DNA of 64,000 bases from Thermosediminibacter litoriperuensis (GCF_008124715.1 NZ_VNHO01000013.1:1-64000); one strand, 5' to 3'; counted from the first letter of the stretch, positions 10,021-19,200 are shown. Notes: generated by a model not told the origin, from the letters alone. A program made the numbers and translations.

Positions 10021-10055
10021 AAAATTAAAAAGGCGGCAAGGTCAACCCTGCCGCC
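10021..10055 (-). terminator. Terminator of the cobalamin/ECF operon
   Basis: Read on the minus strand, CGGCGGCAGGG pairs with CTTGCCGCC across a short loop and runs into TTTTTAATTTT. It follows the ECF S-component gene and closes the operon that begins at the B12 riboswitch. Confidence 0.85.
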
Positions 10056-10127
10056 GTTATAGCTGTAATATAATAGTATCCTTGGTATTTTATTATATCA
10101 TTTTCAACGGGACCGTCAAGGAATTTT

Positions 10128-10823
10128 TTAGGTCACTTCCATTTTGTGCCTAAACCGCTCGAGGATCTTCATAAAGCCGGGGCCAAAGAGCAGGCAAAAG
10201 GCCGCATTGCCCGCAGCGTGCAAAGTGTCAAACCAGAAACTTGCCGCACAGACGGCAATAAAGCTCTGCCAGTTTAACGGCTTGACAAAGCCGATCCAGG
10301 ACCACAGATTTAATATCCACCCAAAAAAATACCCCCATAAAAGGCAGAAAAATGCCATGCCCCATCTGCCTATACGCGGGGATAGACTTTTAACCATGCC
10401 CGCCGATGAACCTGCAAGACCCCAGGCAAACATCTGCCACGGTGTCCAGGGCCCCTGCCCCAGAAAAAAGTTTGAAACCAGGGCCGCAGTGGAACCCACC
10501 ATAAAACCGGCGGTGGGGCCGAAGACATACCCCGAAGAGATCGCTATAAACGTGGTGGGTTGTACGTTGGGCAGGGCGGCAAAAGCAATCCGGCCTGCGG
10601 CCCCTACCGCTCCCAGCACCGCTATCACCGCTATTTCTCTGGGAGACGACGTTTCAAGTTCAAACCCCAGGTACATCAAAGCAATGGCAGCAAAGATGAC
10701 GATGTAAGCCGCCACGCCCCATTCCCCGGAGATAGTCGTCTTTCCTGACATGGCAGCCGCCATAAATACCGGGATAATCCCAAAGCCGGACCAGAACAGG
10801 ATTTTTGACAGCACTTTTTTCAT
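10128..10823 (-). CDS. ECF transporter substrate-binding (S) component, probably for cobalamin
   Basis: This integral membrane protein of 231 residues has about six hydrophobic segments and an ECF S-component layout. Landmarks are ALPNVQPTTFIAISSGYVFGPTAGFMVG in mid-protein and the aromatic GPWTPWQMFAWGLAGSSAGM segment. An ATG at 10821-10823 has GGAAG six bases upstream; another in-frame ATG six bases earlier abuts the site. It is the last gene of an operon with its own T and A subunits (group I arrangement) headed by a B12 riboswitch. The CbrT-like cobalamin specificity is inferred from that context, not from a diagnostic motif. Confidence 0.85.
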   Translation of the reverse strand: MKKVLSKILFWSGFGIIPVFMAAAMSGKTTISGEWGVAAYIVIFAAIALMYLGFELETSSPREIAVIAVLGAVGAAGRIAFAALPNVQPTTFIAISSGYVFGPTAGFMVGSTAALVSNFFLGQGPWTPWQMFAWGLAGSSAGMVKSLSPRIGRWGMAFFCLLWGYFFGWILNLWSWIGFVKPLNWQSFIAVCAASFWFDTLHAAGNAAFCLLFGPGFMKILERFRHKMEVT

Positions 10824-10847
10824 AATCATCTTCCTTCATATAACTAA

Positions 10848-12515
10848 TTAATTATTTACTACCGCAGGTTTAAATACATCCAAAGCTTCTTCCGGAGTCA
10901 GGATACCGTCGGCAAAACCCCGGCACATCCTGCCTATCTGGGTGGAATAAAAAATCGAATCGGAAAGGACCTGATGCACCGGGCCGTCACATATCACCCT
11001 GCCGCCGAACAACAGGATAACTCTCGATGCGTATTTCGCTGCAAATTCTACATCATGGGTGGTCAGCACGACACTGGCACCCCGTCCGCAAAACTCTGCC
11101 AGTACCTCTCCCAAGTCTTCTTTCAGGCGATAGTCCAGCCCCTTGGTGGGTTCGTCCAAAAGCAAAAGCTTCGGACCGGTGACCAGCACCGAAGCCAGGG
11201 CCACCCTCTGGCGTTCACCGTAGCTCAAATCCCGCGGGTTTACATGCCGAAAGTCCCGTAAAGAAAGCTTTTCGATTATTTCATCAACCGCACCGGTCGA
11301 GCCGGTGCCGAAGTTTTTTAAGGTGTATAATAATTCTTCCTCCACAGTATCCTGAAAAAGATAATCGTTGGGATTCTGGGAAAGATAACCCACGCTGGGG
11401 TCCCAGGTCGTTCGATCAGGGCTGCTTTCCTGCCGACCGCCCGTCAATATCACCTGGCCGCGCCCGGGTTTCAACAAGCCCGCCATGTTCTTGAGGAGTG
11501 TGGATTTGCCCGAGCCGTTGGGTCCTATCACGGCCACCATCTCTCCGGCAGAAATCTTCAGGTTTATATCCTGAAGCGCTTCCCTGCCGTCGGGATATGT
11601 AAACCACACTCCGTCCATGCGTAAGATCGGTTCGCTTTCGTGTACTCTTTTCAAAGACTTCATAAATAAATTCCCGGAAGCCGGGTTAAAATTTTGCCTC
11701 AGCACCCTCCTTCCCTCTTTTACAGTGACGGGAATGGTATCAAAGCCCGCCTTGCCGAAGAAACTAGCTACCGGTGGAATAAAGGGGTTTTCACAAAATG
11801 CCGCCCTACGCGCCACCTGCTCGGGCGTGCCTTCAAACTTTATTCTCCCATCTTCCATGATTACAACTCTGTCGGCAAGATGAAAACATCTTTCCAGCCG
11901 CTGTTCTATCAAGATCACGGTCATGCCCATATCTTCATTCAAACGTTTTACCACATTTAAAAAATCCTCCGCCGCCACCGGGTCCAGCTGAGAAGTGGGC
12001 TCGTCAAGGATCAAAACCGAAGGCTGCATGGCCAGGACTGCAGCCAGGGCAAGTTTTTGCTTCTGGCCGCCGGACAATTTCGCCGTAAACTCTCGCCTCA
12101 AATCCGCAAGGCCCAAAAAACTCATGACTTCGGCAACCCGGCGGGCCATTTCCTGCTGTGGAAGGCCCAGGTTTTCCGGGCCGAACGCTATTTCGGCTTC
12201 CACGCTGGTCTTAACCAGCTGTTTTTCCGGATCCTGGAATACTATCCCTACCTCTCTTGCCATAGTGCGCCGGTCAATCTGCTCTATATCTTTCCCCCGA
12301 AAAAAAACGCTACCGCTGATGCGGCCGCCGGAAAATCCGGGTATCAGGCCGGCAAGCACCCGCGCCAGAGAAGATTTCCCCGAGCCGGAACCGCCAGTAA
12401 CGAGCAAAAACTCGCCCTCTTCAATGCTCATGTTTACGTCTTTCAATGCGGGCCTTGGGCTTTCCGGGTAAAAATAAGTCAGATTTTTGATTTCAAAAAC
12501 GGCCAAATGTGCCAC
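10848..12515 (-). CDS. ECF transporter ATPase, fused EcfA-EcfA' (two ATP-binding domains)
   Basis: Two complete ABC ATPase domains are fused in 555 residues. Domain 1 (about 5-245) has GGSGSGKSS, LSGGQKQKLALA and LILDEPTSQLD. Domain 2 (about 290-540) has GPNGSGKSTLL, LSYGERQRVALASVL and LLLDEPTKGLD. The two normally separate ATPases therefore come as one chain powering the adjacent T and S subunits. The start is GTG at 12513-12515, overlapping ecfT by 37 bp, with only a weak ribosome site, so translational coupling is likely. In domain 2 the signature is SYGE rather than SGGQ, common in these proteins. Confidence 0.95.
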   Translation of the reverse strand: MAHLAVFEIKNLTYFYPESPRPALKDVNMSIEEGEFLLVTGGSGSGKSSLARVLAGLIPGFSGGRISGSVFFRGKDIEQIDRRTMAREVGIVFQDPEKQLVKTSVEAEIAFGPENLGLPQQEMARRVAEVMSFLGLADLRREFTAKLSGGQKQKLALAAVLAMQPSVLILDEPTSQLDPVAAEDFLNVVKRLNEDMGMTVILIEQRLERCFHLADRVVIMEDGRIKFEGTPEQVARRAAFCENPFIPPVASFFGKAGFDTIPVTVKEGRRVLRQNFNPASGNLFMKSLKRVHESEPILRMDGVWFTYPDGREALQDINLKISAGEMVAVIGPNGSGKSTLLKNMAGLLKPGRGQVILTGGRQESSPDRTTWDPSVGYLSQNPNDYLFQDTVEEELLYTLKNFGTGSTGAVDEIIEKLSLRDFRHVNPRDLSYGERQRVALASVLVTGPKLLLLDEPTKGLDYRLKEDLGEVLAEFCGRGASVVLTTHDVEFAAKYASRVILLFGGRVICDGPVHQVLSDSIFYSTQIGRMCRGFADGILTPEEALDVFKPAVVNN

Positions 12516-13408
12516 CCCCAGCTCAAGAGTAAAGGAAAGGATAATAGAAAAATTACGGCAAAGAGGAACCCGATACCCGTACGCCCGTCAATAAGATTGC
12601 CGGCCTGCGGGTAAAATCCGAAGGTACCCAGGCCTTTGCTCCAGCCGTATACCGCCGTCACCAGAGCGATCAGGCTTGCGGCAAGGCACGCTCCGTCCCT
12701 GGGTCGCAAGTTTTCGCGAACGTAGCATGAACGCCTGCCGCTGCCAAAGGCCCTCGCGTACATGGCCTCGGCCGTCTCCATGGAATCTTCCAGAAAAGTT
12801 AAAAGCAGGATTTTCATCAATACGGCGTATTTTGACATTTTTTCTTTTAATGTTCCGGCGTTAAAATCGACTCCCCTTGCAGTCAGTGCCTCCCTTATGC
12901 CGTCAATTCGACTTACCACGGCGGGAAACATCCTGGCAGCCAGGGAAAGCACCAGCCCGGACTTAGAAGAAAAGCGGGATAACAGATCCAGTACACGATC
13001 GGGATGAATCATAAAATTGTAAAGGCAAAATATGCTCATTATTAAAAGGAGCCTTAATCCCATGACCGCACCAAATAAAATGGCCTCTAGCGAAACGTCC
13101 AACCTCCCGAAAACCGGGATATGCGGTCCCCCCCACAGGACGGTTTGTCCAGCCCTCACGGTAAGCACGTTAACAATTATGATAACAGAAGTCGCCCCCA
13201 GGCTTATTTTCAAAAAAGCCTTCCAGGCGTCGAACCCACCAACAGCTTTGACGGCCGCAACTGTAATCGATAGCAACCCCAGGAGGTATAGCGGGTGGTT
13301 GAACATCAATGCCAGCGTCAGCAAAACCGCAATATAGACGAGCGCTGACAACGGGTGAAGGCTCTGCAGAAAGAGCCCTTTTTCTCTATAAAAAAAGCGG
13401 TCCAGCAT
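12479..13408 (-). CDS. ECF transporter transmembrane (T) component
   Basis: EcfT couples ATP hydrolysis to toppling of the S component. The 309-residue protein has several N-terminal hydrophobic helices and the two cytoplasmic coupling motifs of the family, seen here as ALTARGVDF and AMYARAFGSGRR. It lies between the DUF4430 membrane protein (12 bp gap) and the fused ATPase (overlap), so one transcript is expected. The C-terminus ends with two further hydrophobic segments. Confidence 0.92.
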   Translation of the reverse strand: MLDRFFYREKGLFLQSLHPLSALVYIAVLLTLALMFNHPLYLLGLLSITVAAVKAVGGFDAWKAFLKISLGATSVIIIVNVLTVRAGQTVLWGGPHIPVFGRLDVSLEAILFGAVMGLRLLLIMSIFCLYNFMIHPDRVLDLLSRFSSKSGLVLSLAARMFPAVVSRIDGIREALTARGVDFNAGTLKEKMSKYAVLMKILLLTFLEDSMETAEAMYARAFGSGRRSCYVRENLRPRDGACLAASLIALVTAVYGWSKGLGTFGFYPQAGNLIDGRTGIGFLFAVIFLLSFPLLLSWGWHIWPFLKSKI

Positions 13409-13420
13409 GATGATTTTCCC

Positions 13421-14287
13421 CTATTCTGCCAGGCTCTCCCAGGTGGGAGGGGGGTTATTAATGCTCTCATTGTACCACCATATTATCCGGTCGCCCGGTT
13501 CGATTTTTTTCTCACTGGCCGCTACCATCGGAACTTCATCATTGACGCTGTACATCCAGCCCGCCATGCCTTTGTTCGCCTGCCCCGCTATGCTTACCAC
13601 AAAACCGTCATACCCCTTGCCGGTCTTATAATCAATCCCGGTGGAATCCAGAGCCCCCAGCGCCGTCAAACCCCACCGGTTGTTCTCTTTTACCGTCACG
13701 GTACCGGGGCCGTACAGCACCCGGCCCTCCTTTCCTACAACGGCAATTTCCACCCGGCATTCAGCATCACCAGTGGAACTCGAATCCGTTTCCTTTAGGG
13801 AATCACCGCCACCATCGGCGCCTTTTTTCTCAGGAACAACCCAGGTCGCACCATCGCGAGAAGAATTCGCTGCGTCGCCCGTGGAAGTATCTCCTTTGCC
13901 GAAAGATTCATTTTTTGTGCCGGAAGTCTTTTCCTCATTGATCTTTGATGACACATCGGAAGGCTCTACTTTTTCGATAACCTTCTTTTCTACCTTAGTG
14001 TCACCCGAACCGGCATCCGCCTCAATCTCAGGCGGTGTGTTTGTATTAGGTTTGCCTTTCTGCTCTGCAGGGCCGTCCATTGGGGCTTCGGAGGATTCCC
14101 CGCCGCCGGCCTCTGCCGGGTTTGCATTCGCATCACCGGACACTAAAGTCCTTTGATTCTCTTCAACCGCCGTTAGGGGCCCTTCTTTTGTATCGTAAAA
14201 AATATTTTTGGCGTATATTACATACCCCGCTGCTATGATAAGCACTAACGCCAGAATAATTGCCAGCTTTACGGTTTGCTTTTTCAC
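13421..14287 (-). CDS. Membrane-anchored transcobalamin-like (DUF4430) protein
   Basis: The 288-residue protein has an N-terminal hydrophobic segment (about residues 8-27) that serves as an uncleaved anchor or signal. A low-complexity Gly/Ser/Glu/Lys-rich linker (about 45-170) follows, then a C-terminal DUF4430 domain (about 175-285) with NRWGLTALGALDSTGIDY, GWMYSVNDEVP and the closing IIWWYNES. DUF4430 corresponds to the C-terminal beta domain of vertebrate transcobalamin and intrinsic factor. The GTG at 14285-14287 has GGGTGA upstream; another GTG nine bases earlier is possible. Set between the SLH protein and ECF genes, it probably passes a corrinoid from the wall to the transporter; that is inference. 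Confidence 0.8.
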   Translation of the reverse strand: MKKQTVKLAIILALVLIIAAGYVIYAKNIFYDTKEGPLTAVEENQRTLVSGDANANPAEAGGGESSEAPMDGPAEQKGKPNTNTPPEIEADAGSGDTKVEKKVIEKVEPSDVSSKINEEKTSGTKNESFGKGDTSTGDAANSSRDGATWVVPEKKGADGGGDSLKETDSSSTGDAECRVEIAVVGKEGRVLYGPGTVTVKENNRWGLTALGALDSTGIDYKTGKGYDGFVVSIAGQANKGMAGWMYSVNDEVPMVAASEKKIEPGDRIIWWYNESINNPPPTWESLAE

Positions 14288-14362
14288 TGAAATCACCCAT
14301 TAAATAAGTGTTGCAAAGCCGGGAGCGCAATAAAGAGCGCGCCCCGGCCTCTAATAAATCTA

Positions 14363-17300
14363 CTATTCCCCCAGGAAGCGGTAGATTACGACAGCGGCTT
14401 GGGCTCTGCTGGCCGCCGCTTTAGGCCGGAATGTCCCATCTTCAAAGCCGTTGATCAGCCCGCCGGCTACGGCAGCCGCCACACCGTCCCTGCTCCAGGG
14501 CGAAATCGATTTTCCGTCTTTAAAATCCGGATTTTCTCCGGAGGGAGCAAGGCCCCCCGCCCGGGCAAGGATAACCGCAAGTTCTTCTCTGGTAATGCTG
14601 CCGTCCGGCCGGAAGGTGCCATCTTCATATCCGTTCACAAGCCCCGAATCCAAAGCGGCGTATACGGCCTTCTCGTACCAGGAGCCTTCCTCTACGTCTT
14701 TGAATTGTCTTTTTTCGCCTGTCTTCGGCTCGAGGCCCAGGGCCTTTACAATCATGGTAACGAATTCAGCCCTGGTCACCGCCCGCCCCGGCTCGAAGCG
14801 GGTTCCGTCAACTCCAGTAACAATCCCGGAACCGGCCAGGGCTTCAACGGCGTCTTTGGCCCATCCGAAGGACGTGTCGCTCACATCCGCAAAGGACTTT
14901 CTGACTTCCTTTGCAAACACGGCAACTTTCGAGAAATGTTCTATCCTGGCTATAATGACGCCTTTTGCCATGTCGACCACGGCAGGGATGACCGTCCACC
15001 TGCCGCCTGCTTTATCGTACCGCGCCAGGACCAGATTTTCCGGCTTTACCAGGGGAGAGACGGCCACTCTTATTGCCAATGTTGCAGGCATTGAAAGAGA
15101 AGTTCCTTCAGGTGCAATTTCGTAAATCCCCGATAAAGCTTTGAAACCAGGGGGAATTGTACCGTCGCTCTCTTTGATCGATATTTCCAAATCCTTTTTC
15201 AATGCACCGGCCGGAACGAGGAGGGCAACTTCCTCTTTGCTGTCAACGATGGCCGCACCTATAGAAGCGGCTGTCTCTTTCTTCAAATCGACCTTGTTTT
15301 GAAGAAGCTTTTCTTTTAAATTCAAGAATTCTCCTCGTTTAAACGGTCCACTGTTTCCGGTGAGTACAACGGCTTTGTCTATTTCTTCAATGCCTATCGT
15401 TTCTTGTGCGTTTTCTTTCAGTTCGAGCAATTCTGCCAGCGCTTCTTGGGAAACCTGTAGAGCCTCCGGAATTCTTTCGTTCTGCTCTTCGAGGTCCTCG
15501 GGAATGACCCCCTCCTGCTCTGGAACCGCACTTTTATCCATCAGGTCTTTCCATGTGGGGCCGGATGAATTATAATCCGTGCTGTACCACCAGATAATCT
15601 CGTCCCCGTCGCGAATGGCTTTTTCCGATGCCGCCACCGACGGTATTTTCCCGTTGACCTTGTACATCCACCCATTCATGCCCCGGTTGGCCTGGCCTTC
15701 GATGCTCTTTACAAAACCGCCGTCACACTCGTAATCGAGGCCGGTGGCATCCAGGGCGCCCAGGGCGGTCAACCCCCACCTTCCGTCCCGGCTCACGGTG
15801 ACAGAGTCGGGGCCAAAGAGCAGCTCACCATCCTTACCCACCACCGCGATATCCACGGTGCACTCAATCTCACCGGGAACCGGCTGCGGAGATCCCGGCC
15901 CTGACCCCGGTGATCCGGTCTCGCCCTCCAGGAGGATAAATGCGTGCAGGGCTTCCGCAGCATCCAGAATATTTTTGACAGGGCCGAAACTGCCGTCGGG
16001 ATTTAACGCTTTCTGCATCATGTAGTCGACGGGGGTAAGACCCTGGCTGCTCTTCCATTCTCTTGGATCGCGCCCCAATTTCTTCAAAGTAACGATTACC
16101 TCGGCCGTATCCACCACCGGATCGTCCGGAAACGGCTGTGTGATATAGACGCTGCCGTCGGGCTGCAGCTGTTTTTTGAGATAAGCAAGGCCTTTTTCTA
16201 TCGCACTCTGGACCTCCGCATCCCCTGAAGCCGCGGGCAGGTAGGTGAGCGCCCGGATGGCCTGAGCGGTTGACATAAAGTCAGGGTAAAATGCGTCACC
16301 CCATTTTTCTCCCCAGGGACCTTTAGCGCTCTGCTTACCCAGTATGTAGCTTTTGGCTTCTTCCGCCTTTATTGCATTTATCTTCCCAGCTTCGCCCAGT
16401 GCTATATACGCCCAAAAGTCGGTGTAAACGCTGTTATCAAAACCGCTTGAAGAATGCCTCTCTTTTAAAAGATTTACCAGCTTCTCTACCCTAGCCGCAT
16501 CTTTCATAATGTTTAAAGCCAGCAGGTGCTGGGCGATGGTCTTCGTCCCCGATCTTTTCACCCAGCCGGAACCGGCGCCGGCATAATCTTCATATGCCTT
16601 TCCCAGCGATTTTAAAGCTATGAGGGTTTCGGCGGTGGCAAAGGTGCTATCATACTGGGCTTTTATGGCCGCCGTGTCAGCGTCCTGGATATCCTTTAGA
16701 TAAGCAAGGCCTGCCTCAATGGCGTTATAGACATCGCTGCCGGTATCGCGAGCACCATCAAAATACCTGAGGGCCGTAATCACCTGGGCCGTCAGGTCGG
16801 GCTCTTTTTCTTCAAAGCCGCCCCATGCGGCGCCGGCGGGATTTCCCCAGGCATCCTCATGCTGGTGTTTGAATTTTTCCACATAATTAAAAGCCTTTTG
16901 CTGGTCAATCAGGTCAAGTTTGCCCGCCTTGCCAAGAGCGGTCAGAACCATCACATCGTCATAGATGCTGTCCCCAAACCAAATCGAATCGCCGTCGGTA
17001 TTCTTCTTATCCGCAATAGCCTGAGCAAGAATTTCGATATTATCCGATTGCGGTTCTACCGCGTAAAGGGCGGTCAGCTCTTTGGCGAGGTAAACGGCAT
17101 CGAGGACTGCAGCGTTATCCGCTGCGGCGTCGGCGGAGGTGATGACTATTTCCTTGAGAGACTTACCGTCATGTACCCATTTTGACAGGTCTTCACCGGC
17201 GTCGGCCAGTGCCTCTACACAGCGATAGTCGAAGTTAAACCCCTGGGCGTCATAAGCCAGGCTTCCACTCATATAGCGGTCTTTAAAATATTCGACCGCC

Positions 17301-17773
17301 CTATCGATGGCCTTCTGCACCCGCCCGGAAATATCCCCCTCCGGCAGGTCGCCTTTCACCATCGCCAGCGCCTGCAGGGGGGCCTTGGTGCCGTATTCGT
17401 TGGCATAAGGGCCAAAACTGCCGTCGGCGTTCTGCGTGGCCAGAATGTATGTAACGAGACTGTTTTGATTGCCGAGGAGGTCCGCCGACTTTCGTATCTC
17501 CTCCTTCAAGCTTAAATTATTCCTGGTCCACTTTTGGGACGCCAGATTTTCCCCTGCCAGTGTGAGAACGTACGCGGTGTAGCCGTCGATTTTTTCCCCG
17601 GATTTGAATTTGTCGTTAATAAACTCCACGGCCTTGGCGGCCAGCTGATCGGAAGTATAACTTCCCGAGGCAGCCCGGGCTGCAGTCAGAACCTGCCCAT
17701 CCACAGGAATGCTCAATAAAAGACAAAAGACCAGAATCAGCGATACCAGTCGTTTTTTGATTTTACAGTGCAT
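14363..17773 (-). CDS. SLH-anchored transcobalamin-like surface protein (alpha/alpha repeats + DUF4430 + SLH x3)
   Basis: This 1136-residue exported protein is the first gene after the B12 riboswitch. A signal peptide (1 to about 34) is followed by alpha/alpha-toroid repeats of the prenyltransferase/cobalamin-binding type (about 40-615), with recurring AYLKxxQxxDGS-like units. A Gly/Pro-rich hinge (about 620-634) leads to a DUF4430 domain (about 635-735; GRWGLTALGALDATGLDY, GWMYKVNGKIP, IIWWYS). Next come a helical segment and a ZU5-like beta domain (about 840-945), then three SLH repeats (about 950-1136) that would bind wall polymer. An alpha barrel plus DUF4430 is the two-domain plan of intrinsic factor and transcobalamin. 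The likely role is corrinoid capture at the cell surface. Confidence 0.88.
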   Translation of the reverse strand: MHCKIKKRLVSLILVFCLLLSIPVDGQVLTAARAASGSYTSDQLAAKAVEFINDKFKSGEKIDGYTAYVLTLAGENLASQKWTRNNLSLKEEIRKSADLLGNQNSLVTYILATQNADGSFGPYANEYGTKAPLQALAMVKGDLPEGDISGRVQKAIDRAVEYFKDRYMSGSLAYDAQGFNFDYRCVEALADAGEDLSKWVHDGKSLKEIVITSADAAADNAAVLDAVYLAKELTALYAVEPQSDNIEILAQAIADKKNTDGDSIWFGDSIYDDVMVLTALGKAGKLDLIDQQKAFNYVEKFKHQHEDAWGNPAGAAWGGFEEKEPDLTAQVITALRYFDGARDTGSDVYNAIEAGLAYLKDIQDADTAAIKAQYDSTFATAETLIALKSLGKAYEDYAGAGSGWVKRSGTKTIAQHLLALNIMKDAARVEKLVNLLKERHSSSGFDNSVYTDFWAYIALGEAGKINAIKAEEAKSYILGKQSAKGPWGEKWGDAFYPDFMSTAQAIRALTYLPAASGDAEVQSAIEKGLAYLKKQLQPDGSVYITQPFPDDPVVDTAEVIVTLKKLGRDPREWKSSQGLTPVDYMMQKALNPDGSFGPVKNILDAAEALHAFILLEGETGSPGSGPGSPQPVPGEIECTVDIAVVGKDGELLFGPDSVTVSRDGRWGLTALGALDATGLDYECDGGFVKSIEGQANRGMNGWMYKVNGKIPSVAASEKAIRDGDEIIWWYSTDYNSSGPTWKDLMDKSAVPEQEGVIPEDLEEQNERIPEALQVSQEALAELLELKENAQETIGIEEIDKAVVLTGNSGPFKRGEFLNLKEKLLQNKVDLKKETAASIGAAIVDSKEEVALLVPAGALKKDLEISIKESDGTIPPGFKALSGIYEIAPEGTSLSMPATLAIRVAVSPLVKPENLVLARYDKAGGRWTVIPAVVDMAKGVIIARIEHFSKVAVFAKEVRKSFADVSDTSFGWAKDAVEALAGSGIVTGVDGTRFEPGRAVTRAEFVTMIVKALGLEPKTGEKRQFKDVEEGSWYEKAVYAALDSGLVNGYEDGTFRPDGSITREELAVILARAGGLAPSGENPDFKDGKSISPWSRDGVAAAVAGGLINGFEDGTFRPKAAASRAQAAVVIYRFLGE

Positions 17774-17930
17774 GATCTCATCCCTTCCACCGAGTATTCT
17801 TTTTTTAGTGTAAAAAGTGAGAATACCTGTTGGTGCCGCTAGAAATTATTGCAATATAAAAAACGGCTCATTCCAACACCTCCCCTTTAGGGCTCCCCTC
17901 AGGGGGGTTGAAACACGCCGCCGCTGAAGT

Positions 17931-17964
17931 AAAATAAAAACCCTGGCTCCAACGTAAACCAGGG
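17931..17964 (-). terminator. Terminator of the B12 riboswitch expression platform
   Basis: On the minus strand CCCTGG (17964-17959) pairs with CCAGGG (17946-17941) and is followed by TTTTTATTTT. It lies just downstream of the aptamer and about 160 bp before the SLH gene, as expected for premature termination when cobalamin is bound. Confidence 0.75.
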
Positions 17965-17984
17965 ATAAGCTGTTTCCCCATCCT

Positions 17985-18165
17985 GCGTAGGGAGCACCAG
18001 TTCGACGGCAAGCACCAGGTATCCTGGCTCGGATTCACCGCTCCCCCACGCCTTCCCGGGTATTCCCAGTGGCATATTGTAGGGTCGCTCCTCCTCACAG
18101 TGGCGCGGACCGCGCCGGAATTTCACCGGCTTCCCATGGTTGCCTGTCCTATTCAATTTGCTTTG
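17985..18165 (-). ncRNA. Cobalamin (B12) riboswitch aptamer
   Basis: Canonical elements appear in order on the minus strand: GGAAGCCGGTGAAATTCCGG (around 18138-18119), the GCGGTCCGCGCCACTGTGA core just after it, and the B12 box region GAGCCAGGATACCTGG near 18030-18015. Together they match the B12 element consensus. It sits 210-390 bp upstream of the SLH/DUF4430 gene with a terminator between, and no other gene intervenes, so it controls the whole ECF operon and predicts repression by adenosylcobalamin. Confidence 0.95.
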
Positions 18166-18252
18166 TCATTTTTAATAATATATTAAATATTCCGGTTTGT
18201 CAATAACTTGTTTCTTCTGCCATGTAGATGAGCTCGAAAAAACTGACGCCCA

Positions 18253-19200
18253 TTACTTTCTGATAGAATATGCCATCCTTCTATACGTATGCCGTTTCCC
18301 TCTTATGGCAATCGACAAAGCCATAATATTTTCGGGGAGGGCTATGCCTGAGTAGCCCGCATCGCCTATGTGCTGTATATCCACACCGGCCATCTTGGAC
18401 ATGAGGGCCATCTGTTCTACAACGTCGGCACCGGCCCCTTCCTGGGATGTGCCGATGGCGGTCATGGCCAGAGCCCCGGCCTGGTGAATCGCCTCGACCT
18501 GGCGCTTTGCCAGTTCCAGGTCCATACCAGGCACGGTCCCGGGCGCGGGAATCAGGACCACATCTGCCCCCGCTTTGGCGAAATCTTTCAGGACCTCCGG
18601 ATCGTAGATATTTTCTCCGCCGGCGCAATGCATCTTGCCAGCTATTATGATAACGCGGTCCACCAATATTTCGGACGCCGTCTCGATGCCCTTAAGTATC
18701 CCGCCATCGGTTACGCCGGTGTTGGGGTTGCCGGTAATTACAATGTAGTCGAACCCCATTTCCAAAGCCCTTCTCAGGTTCGCCTCGTCCAGCTTCCTGC
18801 CAGCAGGGTAATCCATGCCATCCGGCACCGGTTCCAGATTTACGCCGATGAATCTGCCCACAATGTCTTTGACTTTTTTGGCATAACCAGGCGTCCTGCC
18901 GTTTTCAAAAGACCTGCGGGATACCTCCTCGAAGGCGGCAGCCCCCCGATTCAGGTCGATGCCATTATCGTCTATGCCGAAGATAAAAGGAGCTTTTAGA
19001 TCTAAAAAATTGAGTGTGACCATGTCGGCTCCGCAGGCTGCCGCCAGTTCCGGGTTGCTTACGCCATATATAAGGGGAGGGACGGCAACGATCGTCTCCG
19101 CCATTACCGTCCTGCCCTCGGAAGCTTTAATGCAGGCCAGGATTTCCGTCTTATCCATGTTTATTACATCGTTAAAGCCCAATTCAAAAATCCTCTTCAC
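18253..19200 (-). CDS. PEP-phosphonomutase-like TIM-barrel protein of PTS operons (function unknown)
   Basis: The 315-residue protein resembles a family found beside glucose-type PTS genes and often annotated as PEP phosphonomutase or HAD-like hydrolase (I recall a DUF7916 label). Visible features are MDKTEILACIKASEGRTVMA near the N-terminus, an acid-rich FIFGIDDNGIDLN loop, YIVITGNPNTGVTDGG, and ALAMTAIGTSQEGAGADVVEQ, all consistent with a TIM barrel binding a phosphate or metal. A GTG at 19198-19200 with AGGTGG six bases upstream is preferred to a TTG 15 bases earlier. It follows EIIA by about 20 bp. The substrate is unknown. Confidence 0.7.
   Translation of the reverse strand: MKRIFELGFNDVINMDKTEILACIKASEGRTVMAETIVAVPPLIYGVSNPELAAACGADMVTLNFLDLKAPFIFGIDDNGIDLNRGAAAFEEVSRRSFENGRTPGYAKKVKDIVGRFIGVNLEPVPDGMDYPAGRKLDEANLRRALEMGFDYIVITGNPNTGVTDGGILKGIETASEILVDRVIIIAGKMHCAGGENIYDPEVLKDFAKAGADVVLIPAPGTVPGMDLELAKRQVEAIHQAGALAMTAIGTSQEGAGADVVEQMALMSKMAGVDIQHIGDAGYSGIALPENIMALSIAIRGKRHTYRRMAYSIRK

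Noticed and set aside
14399-15125. Two open frames of over 220 codons opposite the SLH gene
   Set aside because: They mirror the SLH repeats and the preceding domain of the real gene, with no start signals or family match.
17868-18156. Two short minus-strand open frames of 76 and 85 codons
   Set aside because: They run through the cobalamin aptamer and its terminator and are explained by the RNA structure.
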